From NCBI RefSeq assembly GCF_001549985.1, contig NZ_LROZ01000016.1, forward strand, positions 24,086 through 88,085: a DNA stretch of 64,000 nt, given 5' to 3'. The notes under the pieces were generated by a model. That model ran no database searches. It saw only the letters and a program-made list of their open reading frames with translations, and had not been told where the DNA came from. Position 1 is the first letter of the stretch; each line of letters starts with the position of its first letter. Below are positions 62,659 through 64,000 of this stretch, in pieces. The translations under genes were made by a program, and so were the position numbers. Source of the stretch: Myroides odoratus. GTDB lineage: Bacteria > Bacteroidota > Bacteroidia > Flavobacteriales > Flavobacteriaceae.

Positions 62659-64000
62659 GACACTGTACCAAAAACTGTGTAAGTATAAAATTCTGCTTGG
62701 GTTAAAACCGCGCAGAATTTTTTTATATATTTAATATTTAAATAGTTATGGAAACAAAAGACCTATTTCCGGATGAGTTTTTCAAACAGTTTAAAACTGG
62801 AGATGAACTTCAAAACTTCCTAAAAGACTTACAAAAGCGAGGAATTGAAAAAATGTTAGAAGGCGAGTTAGATGCTCATCTAGATTACGATAAGCATGAT
62901 TTACGAAAGGAAGAAAATACGCGTAATGGTTACTCTACCAAAAAGATAAAAACGAGTTACGGAGAAGAAGAAATAAAGGTTCCTAGGGATCGTGATGCTA
63001 GTTTTAACCCTATGATTATCCCCAAACGAAAAAGCATGGTGGAGGGCTTGGAAAACGTTATTGTTTCCCTTTACGCCAAAGGGATGTCTGTTTCTGATAT
63101 CGAAGAACAAATACGAGAAGTATATAATTTCGATGTCTCTAAATCCACAATATCTCGTATAACCGATGCTGTTACTGCAGATATTATCGCTTGGCAAAAT
63201 CGCCCATTAGAACCAGTTTATTTAATTGTTTGGATGGATGGAATTGTATTTAAAGTTCGAGAAGATTCAAAAGTGATTAATAAAACTATTTATATCGCAG
63301 TAGGATTAAAACGTGATGGGCGTAAAGAAGTTTTAGGTTTGTGGTTAGGTAAAAATGAGTCATCTTCCTTTTGGATGGGTGTTTTAACGGATATAAAAGC
63401 CCGTGGAACTGAGGATATTTTAATTACAGCAACTGACAATTTAAACGGTTTTACTGATACTATTCGCACTGTTTTTCCTGAATCTAAAACGCAGATATGC
63501 GTTGTACATCAAATACGAAATGCTTGTAAATACGTTGTTTGGAAAGATAAAAGACCTTTTACTGCTGATATGAAACATATTTATAATGCTCCAAATAAAC
63601 AAGCTGCGCAAGCTGCTTTTAATGACTTTGCTGTTAAATGGGAACATAAATATTCCTATGCAATACAAAGTTGGAGAAACAATTGGGAAGATCTTACAGT
63701 ATTCTTTGAATTCCCTATAGAGATTAGAAAAATCATCTATACCACCAATTTAATTGAGAATTTAAACGGTAAAATAAGGAAGTATACCAAGAATAAATTA
63801 TCCTTTCCTACAGACGAAGCTGTGATGAAATCCGTATATTTGGCTGTAAGAGAAGCAACTAAAAGATGGTCAATGCCAGTAAAAAGCTGGGGAATTATAC
63901 TTGATCAATTCTTAATCCTATATCAAGAAAGGGTTAGACTTTAATTCAAAACCTAACCCAAGCTTTATTTTTGAACTTACACACTTTAAGAGATAGTGCC
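62659..64000 (+). mobile_element. IS256-family insertion sequence (right end at the window edge)
   Basis: The transposase gene is flanked by imperfect inverted repeats. The left end (from about 62659, GACACTGTACC...GTGTAAGT) matches the reverse complement of the last bases of the window (GGCACTATCTC...GTGTAAGT) at about 18 of 26 positions, and a second CTTGGGTTA block matches further in. The length of about 1.34 kb is normal for IS256. The right end coincides with or lies just beyond base 64000, so the target duplication cannot be read. Confidence 0.8.
62748..63944 (+). CDS. IS256-family transposase
   Basis: The 398-residue protein is a complete MULE-type DDE transposase: Asp164 in [10 protein letters not shown], Asp230 in ATDNLNGF and Glu337 in [16 protein letters not shown]. 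The N-terminal [11 protein letters not shown] and [16 protein letters not shown] segments that contact DNA are present. There is no frameshift or internal stop, so the element may still be active. Confidence 0.95.
   Translation: METKDLFPDEFFKQFKTGDELQNFLKDLQKRGIEKMLEGELDAHLDYDKHDLRKEENTRNGYSTKKIKTSYGEEEIKVPRDRDASFNPMIIPKRKSMVEGLENVIVSLYAKGMSVSDIEEQIREVYNFDVSKSTISRITDAVTADIIAWQNRPLEPVYLIVWMDGIVFKVREDSKVINKTIYIAVGLKRDGRKEVLGLWLGKNESSSFWMGVLTDIKARGTEDILITATDNLNGFTDTIRTVFPESKTQICVVHQIRNACKYVVWKDKRPFTADMKHIYNAPNKQAAQAAFNDFAVKWEHKYSYAIQSWRNNWEDLTVFFEFPIEIRKIIYTTNLIENLNGKIRKYTKNKLSFPTDEAVMKSVYLAVREATKRWSMPVKSWGIILDQFLILYQERVRL

Noticed and set aside
62426..62671. Minus-strand frame of 81 codons with repeated HHLTISPS
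   Set aside because: The repeat is only the translation of the 8-bp GATGGTGA tract (24 bp gives 8 residues). No promoter or family supports a gene.

Overview
The window is AT-rich chromosomal DNA of a member of the Flavobacteriaceae (Bacteroidota). The evidence is the gene families present (a MAC-type lytic enzyme set, LytTR/propeller two-component system, RmuC, MtaB, CarB that stops before the allosteric domain), the absence of Shine-Dalgarno-like starts, and many upstream boxes of the Bacteroidota sigma-A type (TTG, about 19-20 nt, TAnnTTTG). A Myroides-like genus is my best guess, at low confidence. Most of the window is housekeeping and transport genes in short transcription units separated by clear intrinsic terminators.

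Layout. 1-8.4 kb: end of yajC, a lipA-gap unit, a DUF4261-like gene, nhaA, a DEAD-box helicase, an NlpC/P60 peptidase and a thiolase. 8.9-9.2 kb: a tRNA cluster Ser(GCT)-Pro(TGG)-Arg(TCT) with its own promoter. 9.17-15.18 kb: a small genomic island bounded by a 54-bp perfect direct repeat made of the 3' end of tRNA-Arg plus its terminator. It carries one lipoprotein-like gene with a JAMM-like C-terminal domain and seven tandem secreted paralogues. 15.2-22.4 kb: CDGSH protein, AraC regulator, PEBP protein, a divergent HxlR/nitroreductase pair with overlapping promoters, hydrolases, a lytic transglycosylase and a small GNAT protein. 22.6-33.6 kb: mtaB, an orphan peptide-binding lipoprotein, a LytTR regulator with a propeller sensor kinase, a phosphoesterase, an Uup-like ABC-F protein and a lysozyme-like protein.

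33.6-43.7 kb: trpB preceded by a short leader peptide with three consecutive Trp codons and an intrinsic terminator (a transcription attenuator), an HxlR/MFS divergent pair, a second ABC-F protein and a TolC-HlyD-permease-permease efflux operon. 43.7-56.7 kb: PPK2, MATE and Fsr-type transporters, MgtE, RmuC, two tandem secreted paralogues, carB and the short rpmH. 57-62.4 kb: a NarL/TPR-kinase two-component system, two small proteins and a MacB-like permease. 62.5-64 kb: an 8-bp tandem repeat tract followed by an IS256-family insertion sequence that reaches the window edge.

The most interesting part is the tRNA-Arg island. A modular surface lipoprotein with a possible metalloprotease-type toxin domain is followed by a recently expanded, mosaic array of secreted proteins. 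It has the layout of a toxin with a poly-immunity cassette, but no integrase is visible and neither function is proven. The lipoprotein gene appears to have lost its start by one base in a run of seven A. All statements are from reading the sequence by eye; no database search was run.
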